Source: Rhizodiscina lignyota (lineage: Eukaryota; Ascomycota; Dothideomycetes; Aulographales; Rhizodiscinaceae). Taken from it: 64,000 nt of DNA. The stretch spans positions 525,783 to 589,782 of the forward strand of contig ML978122.1 in NCBI GenBank assembly GCA_010015805.1, read 5' to 3'. Both the position numbers and the translations under genes were made by a program. The notes beneath the pieces were generated by a model, which saw only the letters and a list, made by a program, of their open reading frames with translations, made no database searches and was not told the DNA's origin. The stretch's first letter is position 1. Each line of letters opens with the position of its first letter. Below, one piece after another: positions 44,550 to 55,013 of the stretch.

Positions 44550-46243
44550 ATGAGCTCGGTGGTGAATGGCACAGGAGCTGTGAACTGCACTCGCGCAGCT
44601 TCGGTTGACATTGCGAGTTACGATTGCAATTGGTGGTGGGACGCTGATTGTCCATGTCCGGCATTGATTGCTAATTCGGATATTGCTGGGCCTGGTGTAA
44701 GTGCAATACTCCGCCTCGTTAGTGTGATAATATGACATGGGACTGTGTTGACCGATGCGTAGGTTATTATTTCCTTCGTTGTCACTGCATCCTTGACCCT
44801 TGCCACTGTCGCCTTACACATCATTATTGCAGAGTTTGGACGAATGCCAAAGAACAAACTCGACGCGGCGATATGGCGCATGCTGAGATTCGATAACGAC
44901 GCAAATCGTGCTCGCCGCATATCCCATCGTCGCAGGCTCTGGAGCAATATCCTGGAGCAGATCGTAGTCAGTCTGAGCGATCAGCAGCTTGTGACAGGGC
45001 TCTCGATCCTCATTGTTGGGTGTTCCATGAACTCATACGGTACCATCGACGTTTACCATTTTGTCATTGTCACGGATCTCGCGTGGTTAAGCGCAAATAC
45101 TCATGCGATGTCTCTTATTCTAACGCGACGTTATCTGAGACAAGCCAGGAGAGACCCAAGAGACGATGATACATCAGATCATGACAGCATGTGCCTGTAT
45201 GAGTCGGATCGTGCCGGTCATCGCTCCCTCATTGGTCTGACAGCATGGCGAATGCTGTGCATATATTCAACAGTAGCGATGCTGCTCTTTGGTCTCGTCG
45301 ACACGACGTATGAAGATCTTTACGATTCGTTTGCGTGTCCAATAAGGTGCATGCCGCTCAATGATCCAGGCTCCACTTCATTGCGCGCGACGATTTTTCA
45401 AATTGCTTCCTTGACTTGGGGATATGGACGGATCCTCGCTGAGACCCTGGTATTGAGAATTCGCCTGCCGGAAAACGTGGTAACGGCAATAAAAAGGACG
45501 TGGATGGGCTGTTCCATTGTGAGAGGAATTGAATGGACCCTGATACTGCTTCTTTCGTCAACCTGGACAGTCTTTGAGCAGTTAGTTTGGTTCGGCATCG
45601 GAACATGGGTATTGTATTCGGACCTCAGTTGGGGCAGATCACTCTTGAGCAAAGAGCAGTTGCAGATAGAGAAGGAGTGGGGATTCGGACAATTGGTGCC
45701 GCTTCTCCTGCTGATGCTCCCATTTATGAATGCAGCACAGGCATACGTCGGTAAGCTTAATCTCAGCATCTGGAATCTCAATCTCTGACAAAGTCTCCAG
45801 GGCAAGCCCGAGAAGCACCTTCTCCCCATGATACAGAATCACTCGGAGTAGATCAGCCTCCTAGATTTGAAAGAGCGGTGCGAACAACTGGAGCGATCCC
45901 AATGGAAGCTGTTCCAGCTGAGGCAGTTCCAACTGGAGCAGTCCGTACTGAAACCGTTTCCACAGAAGTAACACCAAATGAAGCAATTCCGACTGTGGAA
46001 GAGAAATCGACTGAGAAAGAAATCAAACCGAGAGGAGATTTTGCCACTGAAGAGCCTCGGAGGAAACGGATCTCAACAGAAGGAATATTCGGACATAACG
46101 AATCTTTTGTATCACAGGCATTAGATAACCAACAAGGTCCTGCATTTCATGTTGATTTTGCGGATGCTCAAAATGGTGATAGGGTGATTCGACAGCGACA
46201 TACCCCTACAGGTATTGAAGAGAAACTTGTCTACGATATATAA
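44550..46243 (+). CDS. Multi-span fungal membrane protein with repetitive cytosolic tail
   Basis: Function not recognised. Exons 44550-44696, 44763-45750 and 45801-46243 join to 525 residues. The N-terminal 45 residues are Cys- and Trp-bearing (CNWWWDADCPCPAL) and likely extracellular. A first span (VISFVVTASLTLATVALHIII) is followed by about five or six more: QLVTGLSILIVGCSM, FVIVTDLAWLSANTHAM, a segment near LCIYSTVAMLLFGLV, a span at ATIFQIASLTWGYG, and WTLILLLSSTWTVFEQLVWF. The topology and the GYGRILAE-type helix resemble a large family of uncharacterised fungal integral membrane proteins. The last 145 residues are hydrophilic, with a 5-residue quasi-repeat (AVPAE, AVPTG, AVRTE) coded by a 15-bp tandem repeat around 45893-45980. 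Confidence 0.75.
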
Positions 46244-46557
46244 TGAATACTGTCTATATCGATGTGTGGCATCAGCACTCGTCATGTAAGATAAGAACTT
46301 CGATGTTCTCCTTGATGGCACAGAAAATTCAATCTTACAGGCGACAGCGCTAGGACTATTTCGGTTGGCGGCCTTTATCGTATCCCTGGTTTGGGAAGAA
46401 CGCTAATTGGCCACCCTACCGAGATATCCTCCTTGTATATCTACCGCCTTGAACCTCAAACTCAGCCTCCGCTGTGACCCTACATATTGTCGAAGCTGCT
46501 CTGAAATCACCATGATAGCTTTCCTCTTCATGGTCGCTCCTTGGCAAAGGAGTAGCC
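46244..46557. other. Intergenic, no gene seen
   Basis: 314 bases upstream of the homeodomain gene. Presumably promoter and leader. Confidence 0.45.
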
Positions 46558-48720
46558 ATGAACGAGAACTCTCATTTCAACCAGACATATGATTTGGACT
46601 CCTTTCATCTGTTAAGCCCTTCACTCTTAGATGCCCATCAGTTAAACTCGTCCCCCACGACGCAAGACCCATTTGGTATCGCCGCGGGTCTTCATGTTAG
46701 CTCATTCGAATTGCTTGATGAGAGCTTTGTACCGGGATTAGCAGCTCCACCAGATGGCTCTCCGAGCCACGGCCCGCCAATCGCGTCTCAGTGGGAAAGC
46801 CTCAATTACATTGCCGCATCTGCAGGGCATGAGGATGAGCGCAAAGAGGGTCTTAGGACTAACAGAGAAGAAAAGAACAATGAAGAAGTCGATACCGCAG
46901 TTCCATCTTCTGGAAACAACAGTGGCCTTGCGAATCCGTCCCACGCACCAGGCCTGTCCCACTTCGACGATCTCTCCATCGATCCGAAGCTCACGCTCCT
47001 GGACGCAGAAACTGATGTACTTGGTGGGACTTCTCTTAACAAACACAGCGACGGAGCAGCTCTCGAGCTGACTGTTGCGCTCCCCGCCCGCGAGAAGAAC
47101 TGTGGAAAAATAGAACTACCCAAAGGAGCAAAGACCAAGAAGCGTCGAAACAGGCTCCCAGAGAGAGCAAAGGATCAACTAAAAGCGTGGTTTGATGTTC
47201 ATAGTGATTCTCCGTACCCCTCTACAAAAGAGGCTACAGAACTGGCGGATAGAACCGGTACCACCTTCCAGCAGGTGAAGACGTGGTTCAATAACACTAG
47301 GTCACGACTCATACCAAGACGTACGTATTTTGTATATTAGTCCATACGCTTGCCATGGTAAGATAATAACAAAAGCGCTGCAGATAAGCCAGAGATACCC
47401 CAACATCCTGCGTTGACCTCTTCGGCTTTGGAGACCGTGTCAAAGGCATCGGGTAGCAACCACTCTCTGGATTCTATCAGACGGTTCCTACATGATCCAC
47501 GGAATCCCGCCGAGATCGATCTTGTGGAGAATTCTTCACTATCAGCGCTACCCGAGACAGACACGAGGCCTGCCCAGTTGAGCGAGCCGTCTTTGTGGCC
47601 TGCTGGTACCCAGCAAACCAAGGCTATCTCTGTGGCCGACAGCGATCACCTCTCTATGTTTTCTCGCAAATCTGCATTTTCACGCAAATCTGCATTTTCA
47701 AGTAAGAGCAATATCTCTGGAAGATCTTACTTTTCCTGTAAATCTTGGATATCCTCCGGTTCCTGCCAGAGCGGAAAACTTTCTGTTGTGAGTGGCATTA
47801 CTCGGCGAAGAGGAAAGCGCCAGTACTCCCGAACGATGTCTAAAGTCTCACGAAGTGCCTCCAAGTTTCCATGCACTTTTTGCTCGATCGGTTTCGATAA
47901 CGAATGGAACTGGAAGCGCCACGAAAGCACTCATGTCCCCCTTGCTGATAAGTGGATTTGCATGCCCGACAACACTCCAATCGAAAATACGATCTGCCTC
48001 TTTTGCCACTTGGGCCCTACGAGTCTCGATCCTTCTCATCTCGAGGAACACAATGTGAATTTCTGCTGCTCAAAGCCGCTTGGAGAGAGAACGTTTGGAA
48101 GAAAAGACCTACTCCAGCAACACATCGATCTCATCCATCGAAAGGGTAAGGGAAAGACGGTTAATAGTAAAGTTGTCAGCACACTCTTGGCTGGATGGCA
48201 TCAAGAGGCAACACTATCTGAATTTCACGACATGCCAGACGCGTTGTGGTGTGGTTTCTGTCACAAATTCATCAACTCCTGGAAAGAACGATTGCGACAC
48301 ATTGAGAATCATTTTTGGAACGGACGATCAATAGAAGCATGGAAACCGCTTTTTACTGACCCAGGAAATGACCGAAGATACATCAGGTGGAATGACGCTC
48401 TCGAAGTTTTCACATGGGCATTCGATGTTGTCGAAGAAAGAATCCTAGATGAACTCAAATCTGCCGTTGCCTCAAATGATTTGTGCGATCTGAAGCCCCT
48501 GTGGAAGAGGCTTGAACATATCCGCAACCTAATGCCTTGGGAAGATCTAAGTCATGTGCCCGAAACAACCTATCATTTCTGGGATGTACTCGAAACGATG
48601 GCTAACATTTCATATCCGCGACGCGCAGTCTGTTCTGAACTTCTCGGTTACGCGATTAGAATTTCTCCTAACCCAGGCATTTTAGAACACTGGAAACGAG
48701 AATTCGGCGGAACCTTGTAG
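46558..48720 (+). CDS. Homeodomain (TALE/KN type) plus C2H2 zinc-finger transcription factor
   Basis: Nuclear DNA-binding protein of 699 residues. Exons 46558-47320 and 47384-48720 are separated by a 63-bp intron. The first 190 residues are acidic and disordered. Residues about 192-254 form a homeodomain with basic arm KTKKRRNRLP, the three-residue TALE loop SPYPSTKEATELA, and recognition helix QVKTWFNNTRSR. The second exon starts with a Ser-rich linker holding an FSRKSA/FSSKS repeat. Zinc-finger segments follow: CTFC...HESTH (C-x2-C, H-x3-H), ICLFC, and CGFC...HIENH. The C-terminal 150 residues are helical with several Trp. This homeodomain-C2H2 combination is a fungal class; its targets are unknown. 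Confidence 0.87.
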
Positions 48721-49266
48721 CTCGGAGTAATACTTCAAGCCTATCTGTCAAATGCATATGCCATCATGATAATCTTTCTGTCTCATCTCGATCAGTTCAT
48801 CGATAGAAAATATGCACACGTAATTCGCAGTTCCGAGCTCTGACGTATGGAGCTGTAGGATTTTGACCAATGCCACACCCGTCTTTCGTGTCAATCAGGA
48901 TTAAAACCCGTTGATTGGAGATCAAGTCTTTCTGTGAAAGGGTGGTACAAGTACAAGGCAAGGACTAGCCAACCCGCCGACATTCGTCAGCTCAGAAAAG
49001 ACTGTCAGGAATTAGACATAATCTTTCGAGGAACATATTTTATCAGTGGTACAGTATGCCCTGTCTGAAATACGGTATCATTCTCCCTTTGGCACACATG
49101 GTAGATGGTGCTACAGTTCTTCCATGTGAAGTTTGGTCTTAACTTGATTCATTCAGTTGTAAACCAGTAACGCCATGTGATATTCCGCCACACTGACAAT
49201 CCCAATGCTCATTCTACCATCCTAGCATAATCATTTCTTGCTTGATATCCGAACCGAAATGTTCCG
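48721..49266. other. Convergent intergenic stretch, no gene seen
   Basis: 546 bases between two converging genes. No motif is supported. Confidence 0.5.
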
Positions 49267-49832
49267 CTATCCATTGAGTGGGTTCTCAGTCTCCTCCAAA
49301 ATGCCCTCCTTCACCAAGGCATCCGGCTTCGGCCGGCTCTGCAAGTGCTTGTCCAAACTGTCCCTACGCATCTGCTTCTCGAGCTCTCGCTGGTTCGCAA
49401 CAATTCCTGGTGCCGCATTCGAGTCGGGGAGGATATTACCTGTTCGTAAAACGGTCAGCCTATGCATCCTCACAATCTCACATCCTCCTCCCACTCTCTC
49501 CCCCACCTCCAACTACTGGAATCAAACACCACAGGGGGAAAGAGGTGCAACTCACGCTCCACAAGCGTATCCCGGTCCATCCTCTTCTCCAGCCCCTTCT
49601 TCAAGTTATCCGTCGCGAGCTGCCGCTCCAGCTCAATCTGCTTGCTCTGCAGCGCGGGCGCGGCGCTCGTGTCGAGCAGGATATTGCGGTTCTTCAGGTC
49701 CTGCGCCTCGGGGCGGTGCTGCAGGTGCTTCTCCAGCGAGTACCGGCGCTGCATGCCCTCGCGGACGGGCGAGATGGGGCTCTCGTCGACGGCGGGCTCG
49801 GCGGTTGTGGAGATGGGGTCGGTGGAGGCCAT
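49267..49832 (-). CDS. RPEL-repeat protein (three repeats)
   Basis: Small protein of 149 residues. Exons 49832-49556 and 49439-49267 are split by a 116-bp intron that falls inside the second repeat. Three RPEL-type motifs are evenly spaced about 37 residues apart: HRPEAQDLKNRNIL, KRMDRDTLVERNIL (made by splicing) and SRPKPDALVKEGIL. Each of the first two is followed by an SAAP- or NAAP-containing linker and a helical QxELExQ segment. RPEL motifs bind monomeric actin in animal MRTF and Phactr proteins. In fungi such short RPEL proteins are common but little studied, so actin binding is an inference. The start ATG lies at MASTDPIS; the frame extends upstream without a conserved sequence. Confidence 0.85.
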
Positions 49833-50863
49833 GATGTTAGAGTTTGGGGTGACTGTGGGGTTCTTGGAGGGTTGGTTGTTTGGAAATAAGCTGTGAGAGG
49901 ACGGAGAGCTTGTTATGTTGGAGCTTCGGAGCTTGGTGGAGGGTCGAGTGGGAGCTTCGAGGGACAGCTGCACTCCGCAAAGGGAAGGCTGTGCTAGCGG
50001 GTATGACGCAGTAGCGCGGCCGTTGATCTCGTGGGGTGATCGTGCGGCTCGAACTTGGAACGATGACAACAGCGGCTTGTTCGATTCGACCAAGCTTTGA
50101 GAGCCGTGACGTTGTGCTTTCTCTCACAACTCAGCGGCACCAAGGACTTGAAGTTTACATATCAGATCACGCGCCTGAGTCGTTGCTTTGTTTCCCTCGT
50201 GCCAGTCGTGCATGCAGGGATTTGCGGGGCAACGAGCAACAACGCATAACGGGCAGGGATCAGGCGTAGTCAGGCACGACGAGTTGGTAAATTTAGAAGA
50301 GAAAATTCTGCAAGTGTCGAGCCAAATCTTATAGATACACTTGGAATTTCGTATTATCTCAAGGTGCCCAGTACGACTTCGCGGAAGAGGTTGTTGTTCA
50401 GGGGGAGAGTGTGCATTTCTGCGAACATTGGCGTACACACATCTAGAGTTGGGATAGAGGTTGCTTCTCCGATGCTTAAATGCTTACTCGGGAGCAGTTT
50501 GGGCTAGAGAAAGGGCTCTTTCGACTTGATGAGAATACGGAATGAAAATCTGCCATCCCTGCACATGGATCTCTATGCTTTGGACCGGCAATGTGCGGAG
50601 AGATTATATTTCACATTCCGGCCTGATATCATAACCTCTGCGGAGTGGTCATTGCCAAAATCTTCCATTTTTCAAAGCTCAGCCTGTTGGCTGGTGTATG
50701 GGATATCCAAAGCGCTGTTAGCCCAGCGTCGACGCTAGGCTTCCGCGATGCATGCATGATCGCTATGCAAGTTGACTACTAGAGTATAAAAAGGTAGGTG
50801 AGAAATTTTTAAATCTAACTTCATTACGCCCAGACATGCTCATAGCTCATTACCCCAGCCGCT
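49833..50863. other. 1-kb intergenic stretch, no supported gene
   Basis: It contains the promoter of the RPEL gene. Short frames here have no motifs. Confidence 0.5.
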
Positions 50864-51336
50864 CTACGCCGTAGAGCTACACGCCGGCGCAGTGATGGTG
50901 GTCGCTGCCGAAGTGACGGTCTCGGAGCACTTCACGACGGGTCCGGCACCTTCGTTGACGGTCGTCAGAGCACAGCCCTTGCAGTCGGTGTAGCGAGGAA
51001 CAGTATGAGTAGACTTGTAATGCGTGCAAGTGCCGTCCGCAATGTTCTGGAATGGAATGCGTTCGATAGCGGTGACCGTGCAAGTCGGGCTGGGAGAGCA
51101 GATGTCGACGGTTGCGGTGGCGATGCCGCGGACAGTGGTCTTCTCCTCGCAGGGCTACAAAATAATGTCAGTAACATTCCGACTTTAAGATGGCAGCGAG
51201 GAGGCTTACGATGCCAACGCCGAGCTCGCGAGTGGTGAGAGCGCAGCCGCCGCAGTCGGTGAACTTGCTGAATGTGATGGTGGATGACAAGAAGGTGCAG
51301 TCCGTCTGGATCGGCGGCTGCTTAAGCAGGGTCTTT

Positions 51337-51344
51337 GTGCAGGT
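51337..51344. repeat. 8-bp target-site duplication, left copy
   Basis: GTGCAGGT, identical to 54792-54799 on the other side of the element. An 8-bp duplication is the hallmark of hAT insertion. Confidence 0.93.
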
Positions 51345-51740
51345 CAGCGTGGCGCTTCGACGCATCCAAACGCATCTAAACCGCGTCGGCGGGGGTCGCA
51401 TCTAAATAGCGTCGGCTTATAAATCATCGAATTGCATCGAGATTAATATATATTGAATAGATTTGCTACTGATAACAGATTCATATGGTGTTGAGCGCGC
51501 TTTGAGCGCGCTAGCGAGCGAAATTCGACGAAATTGCTGTAAATTCACTATAAATCTAAAAGCGAACAGTTAAGTTTAAACATTATAAATTAGATATTAT
51601 CTATAGTAATTAGATAGTACGAATTTGCACTGATTAGTATATCAATCCAGGTTATCGCCGTCATCTTCGCCTTCGCCTTCAGCACTCTCTAATTCTTCTT
51701 CCTTCGGATGCTAGTTCTCGAAAGGTTTAAGGCCAGCTTA

Positions 51741-54603
51741 CTCCCAACTTCGAAGGCATTCGATCGCCTCAACTGTATGTTGTTTAAGCTTAGATCTCGC
51801 CTTAGTCACTATTCTACCGGCTGCACTAAAATGACGCTCAACATCTAATGACTATACTAGGATTCCGAGGTAGTCAACGGCTATTTTGCATAGGATCGGG
51901 TATTCGTCCTTGTTAGATAGCTACTACTTGAGAATATCGATATTCTTTACAGGAATAAGGCGTTGTTCATAGCGTTCTAGCTCGCTACAAACGGTAGGTT
52001 GATCGGGCGCGAGTATATCGAGATTATCGTGCTCTAGCTTAGCATATTTCGTAAAGTAGTGACTCTCGCGCTGCTGTGTACCTGTACTAGCTAGTGCTAG
52101 AGGAAGTTGCGAGTTATTAGCATCGTTAGATACTTGAGACTCTGGCCCGAATACTGCATAGTACTTCGCGTACTCCTTATTAATAAGGCTTCTAACAGTA
52201 GTTATCTAGATACTCTTCTCCTTCTAGTACTGTTTAAACTACTGTATACCGAAGCGAGGGTCTAGGAAGGTAGTAAGGCGGTATGCTAGTGTTCGATCGG
52301 AGAGAGCGTAGTACTTATCGAGTTTCTTCTATATCGCCTCCACCACTTTTATAGCGAACCTAGAGCCCTTATCGCGCTGTATCTGCTCTTTCTTCTTCTC
52401 TAGTCTCTTAAGCATATACTCTATAGTCGGTAGCTACACCGCTAGGCTTGCATTAGTGTAATTTCCTTCAGTATATTCGGTAGCGAAGGCGAAGGGTTCT
52501 AAGAGGGTTTTGATAACGGCGAGGTCGTGCCACTCATCTTGCGAGAGTATATCAAGAGCGAGATTATGCTTATCTCGCTTCTTAGACTTATCTCGAAGAG
52601 CGCGCTGGTAGTAAATATCGATCGCATCGCGAAGTTTAAGGGCTATCCAAAATTAGCAAATAGTTAAAAAAGGCTTTCTATACGAAGAACTAGCTCTGAC
52701 ATTTTACTATATGAATTCATATAGTGAAATGTCAGAGCTAGTTCCTCGGAGGGACTTCGGAGCGATAAAGATAAAAACTAATTGAAAAAAAGGGGTCGTC
52801 ACGACTGACGGCGGCATTAATATTAACTACTACAAGTAGTATTATATCAATTATATACTAGTAGCCTAGGAGATACATCTTAGGCTTACTGTAAATTGAA
52901 TATAAAGGCTTCCTATCGTTATTGTAGTACTGTATTAATAAGAGTGATCGGAGGTGACGAATTGTAGCCAGATCAGGCTTGTTTCGCAGTAATATTATAG
53001 CAATATAAACCTGAAACATATAGCAACTTGTAAAGCAGTAATAAGAGCGAATTATAGAGTATGACTAACCTTTTTTAAGCATTGAATACGTACTGTTCTA
53101 GCGCGTGGCAACCTCTTTTACGACTATTAGAGTCTTATCTAGCTCTACTTCTTTCTCTAGCTAGAGGAAGGATTTGACGCGTTGACTAGAGGCTGTGATG
53201 TGAGTAAAGATATTCGCTACCTTCCTAATCGCATAGAGTTTACGCCTGGCTACGAGGTGTTTCGGCTTATTAGAGAGTGCATTTCGCTACGCCTGTTCTG
53301 CTAGCTCTTCCAGGTTATTATCATCAATCTCTTCTTGATCTTCCTTCTTGTAATTCATAAACAAGCCGGCCTTAACTGCTAGATTGATAATATGGCCTAA
53401 ACAACGCAGTCTCTTTATTATATAATCCCCTAGGCCTTTGTAGCGCTCGTGAAGCTCTTCTACAGCTGTATCGTTGTTGCCGGCGTTATCGAGTATATAG
53501 TAGCTAAGCATACTAGAGATTCCGTAGCGCTTTACGGTTTGGTCAACATACTTAGCGATATTCTCGCCTAAATGCCGGCTAGGAACGTGAGGAAGGCCGA
53601 TAAGGATGCTACGCCGTTCGTAGTAAGAAGTTACATAGTAAGCAATAATCCTACATAGAGAGAGGTGATTTCCGGAGCTCTATATATTAAAAGCTAGTAT
53701 AATGAGTCCTTTAGTACTATAGAGCTCAGTTCGAATAAGGCCGGCGTATAATGCTATAAACAGCAAGATAAGCTACTTAGCGATAGTATAGTAGTGACTT
53801 GGTGCGATCTGGAAGGTATTAGGATTCGCAAGATTTAGAATTAAACGATATGACTAGTGTACTGATACTCGAAATGAGATGCAGTAGAGAACAACCTAGC
53901 GGCAGTAGTGTATAATATACTACTACTGATCGACTTTAGGATAAGCTGTATTAGTCGCCTGCTTTATTAGAGCGTCGATCTAGTGTACACTCCTTAGGTA
54001 ATACGCTGAATTCGTAGTGCCTTAGAGTGAGAATTTGATGATATCGTGCATTTTACGCTTAGGATCGTGATTGAAATAGTAAGGGCATATCCAGAATCTC
54101 TTACAAGATTCACCTAGTAGCGGAGGAGGATCTTAACGCTCTTTGCCAACAATACCGTGGCTATAAATCCACGAGCGCTGCTGGCCACCTTTCGCTCCTA
54201 GTAGTGCTAGAGGAATAAGAATGAAATAGTCAAGGATCTTCTTATTGATTCGCACGCCGTAAAACAGTATAGTCGTTCGAGTATCTACTGAGCTAGCTAG
54301 ACGCTTAGAAGGTTGCTGCTTCGAATAACTCGCGTTAGGATTCGACGCTGGAGTTATATTAGTTCGGGCGCTCGAAAGCTCGCTAGCGGTAGCAATTAAC
54401 GGCGGTATATTGAAATAATAGAAGCAAGAATGACAGATTAGCAAGAAAATAAAGAGATAATAAGGTAAAGAGCAAGGTGGTTGCCACAAACGAGAGATCC
54501 TTTGGGGTGCTGAACGAGATGTCCGCCCGGAATAAAGTAAATCCGGCCTGAAACCCCCTCCCAAATACTCACCAGACCCACCCCTCTGGTTCGGCTCCAG
54601 CAT
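51741..54603 (-). pseudogene. hAT transposase pseudogene (copy A)
   Basis: Stops break the transposase into pieces. The N-terminal piece is an open frame of 156 codons (54603-54133), and its terminator sits directly before more transposase-like sequence. The RNase-H-like core shows DNAGNNDTAVEEL and RCLGHIINLAVKA (53511-53287). The C-terminal hAT dimerisation domain is recognisable at 51902-51741: YPILCKIAVDYLG, then a stop, then SLDVERHFSAAGRIVTKAR. Most stops are TAG or TAA where Gln or Trp would fit, consistent with RIP. No functional protein is expected. Confidence 0.9.
52687..52744. repeat. 58-bp near-perfect palindrome inside hAT copy A
   Basis: The two 29-base arms, starting GAACTAGCTCTGACATTT and centred on ATGAATTCAT, are reverse complements with a single mismatch. 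That mismatch is a T where the other arm predicts C before A, again a RIP-type change. It could be a tiny inverted-repeat insertion or a structural feature of the element. The matching part of copy B lies beyond the window. Confidence 0.85.
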
Positions 54604-54791
54604 CTCCGACGCTATATCTCAGCTGAACAGCTTAGGCGAATAAATTAAAAGAATATACAAAGCGTTTAGATGCATCTAGATATTATCTAAACGTCATTGA
54701 AAAGATCAGTCAGCTTCGATGCGAATAGATTCGATGCAAATGGTTCAATATCTGAAGTCTACTCCGACCGTCGCGTCGGAGCGCCACGCTG

Positions 54792-54799
54792 GTGCAGGT
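54792..54799. repeat. 8-bp target-site duplication, right copy
   Basis: GTGCAGGT, the partner of 51337-51344. It lies in the second exon of the interrupted secreted-protein gene. Confidence 0.93.
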
Positions 54800-55013
54800 C
54801 GGGGCCGGTGAGACTAGTTGGATGGCACTGCCTGGGTTGATGGACAACGGGGTGGCCGTGGAGCAGACAGGTTTAATGGGTCCTTGGAGACTTGCGGATC
54901 TGGGATGATGTCAGCCGTGAGTTGCTCAATTAAATCGAAATGAAGAATTCGTAGGACACTTACGCGAACATGGCAGAGCTCAAGAGAGCAACGGCGACAG
55001 CGAAGGACTTCAT

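Larger units (their letters stand above)
51345..54791 (-). mobile_element. hAT-family DNA transposon, copy A (complete, inactive)
   Basis: A 3447-bp element flanked by exact 8-bp direct repeats. The terminal inverted repeats start CAGCGTGGCGCT at both ends and continue with (T/C)CGACGC, about 19 bp with one mismatch. GCATCTAAA-type subterminal motifs recur near both ends (51364-51410 and 54665-54700). The coding direction is minus. The sequence is poor in CpA and full of TAG and TAA, as expected after repeat-induced point mutation. It is colinear with copy B at the window's end, with no length difference over 1833 bp. Confidence 0.93.
50864..55013 (-). pseudogene. Secreted cysteine-rich protein gene interrupted by hAT element
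   Basis: Host gene split by the transposon at 51345-54791. Coding parts on the minus strand are 55013-54964, 54899-54792, 51336-51210 and 51154-50864. Without the insert and one target copy, the frame is continuous over 576 nt (191 residues), so apart from the insertion no damage is visible. The first exon encodes a signal peptide (MKSFAVAVALLSSAMFA). The mature part has about a dozen cysteines and two similar CxxC blocks, FTDCGGCALTT and YTDCKGCALTT, suggesting an internal duplication. It has no known domain and could be a cell-surface or secreted protein. As it stands, translation would run from exon 2 into the element and stop. Confidence 0.85.

Noticed and set aside
54133-54603. 156-residue open frame as a real gene (also at 62356-62826)
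   Set aside because: It lies inside the hAT element, occurs identically in the second copy and runs into transposase-like sequence after its stop. It is a transposase fragment.
51660-54603. Reassigned stop codons in the transposase
   Set aside because: Host genes in the window use TAG and TAA as normal stops. The stop-rich pattern is explained by CpA-to-TpA mutation.
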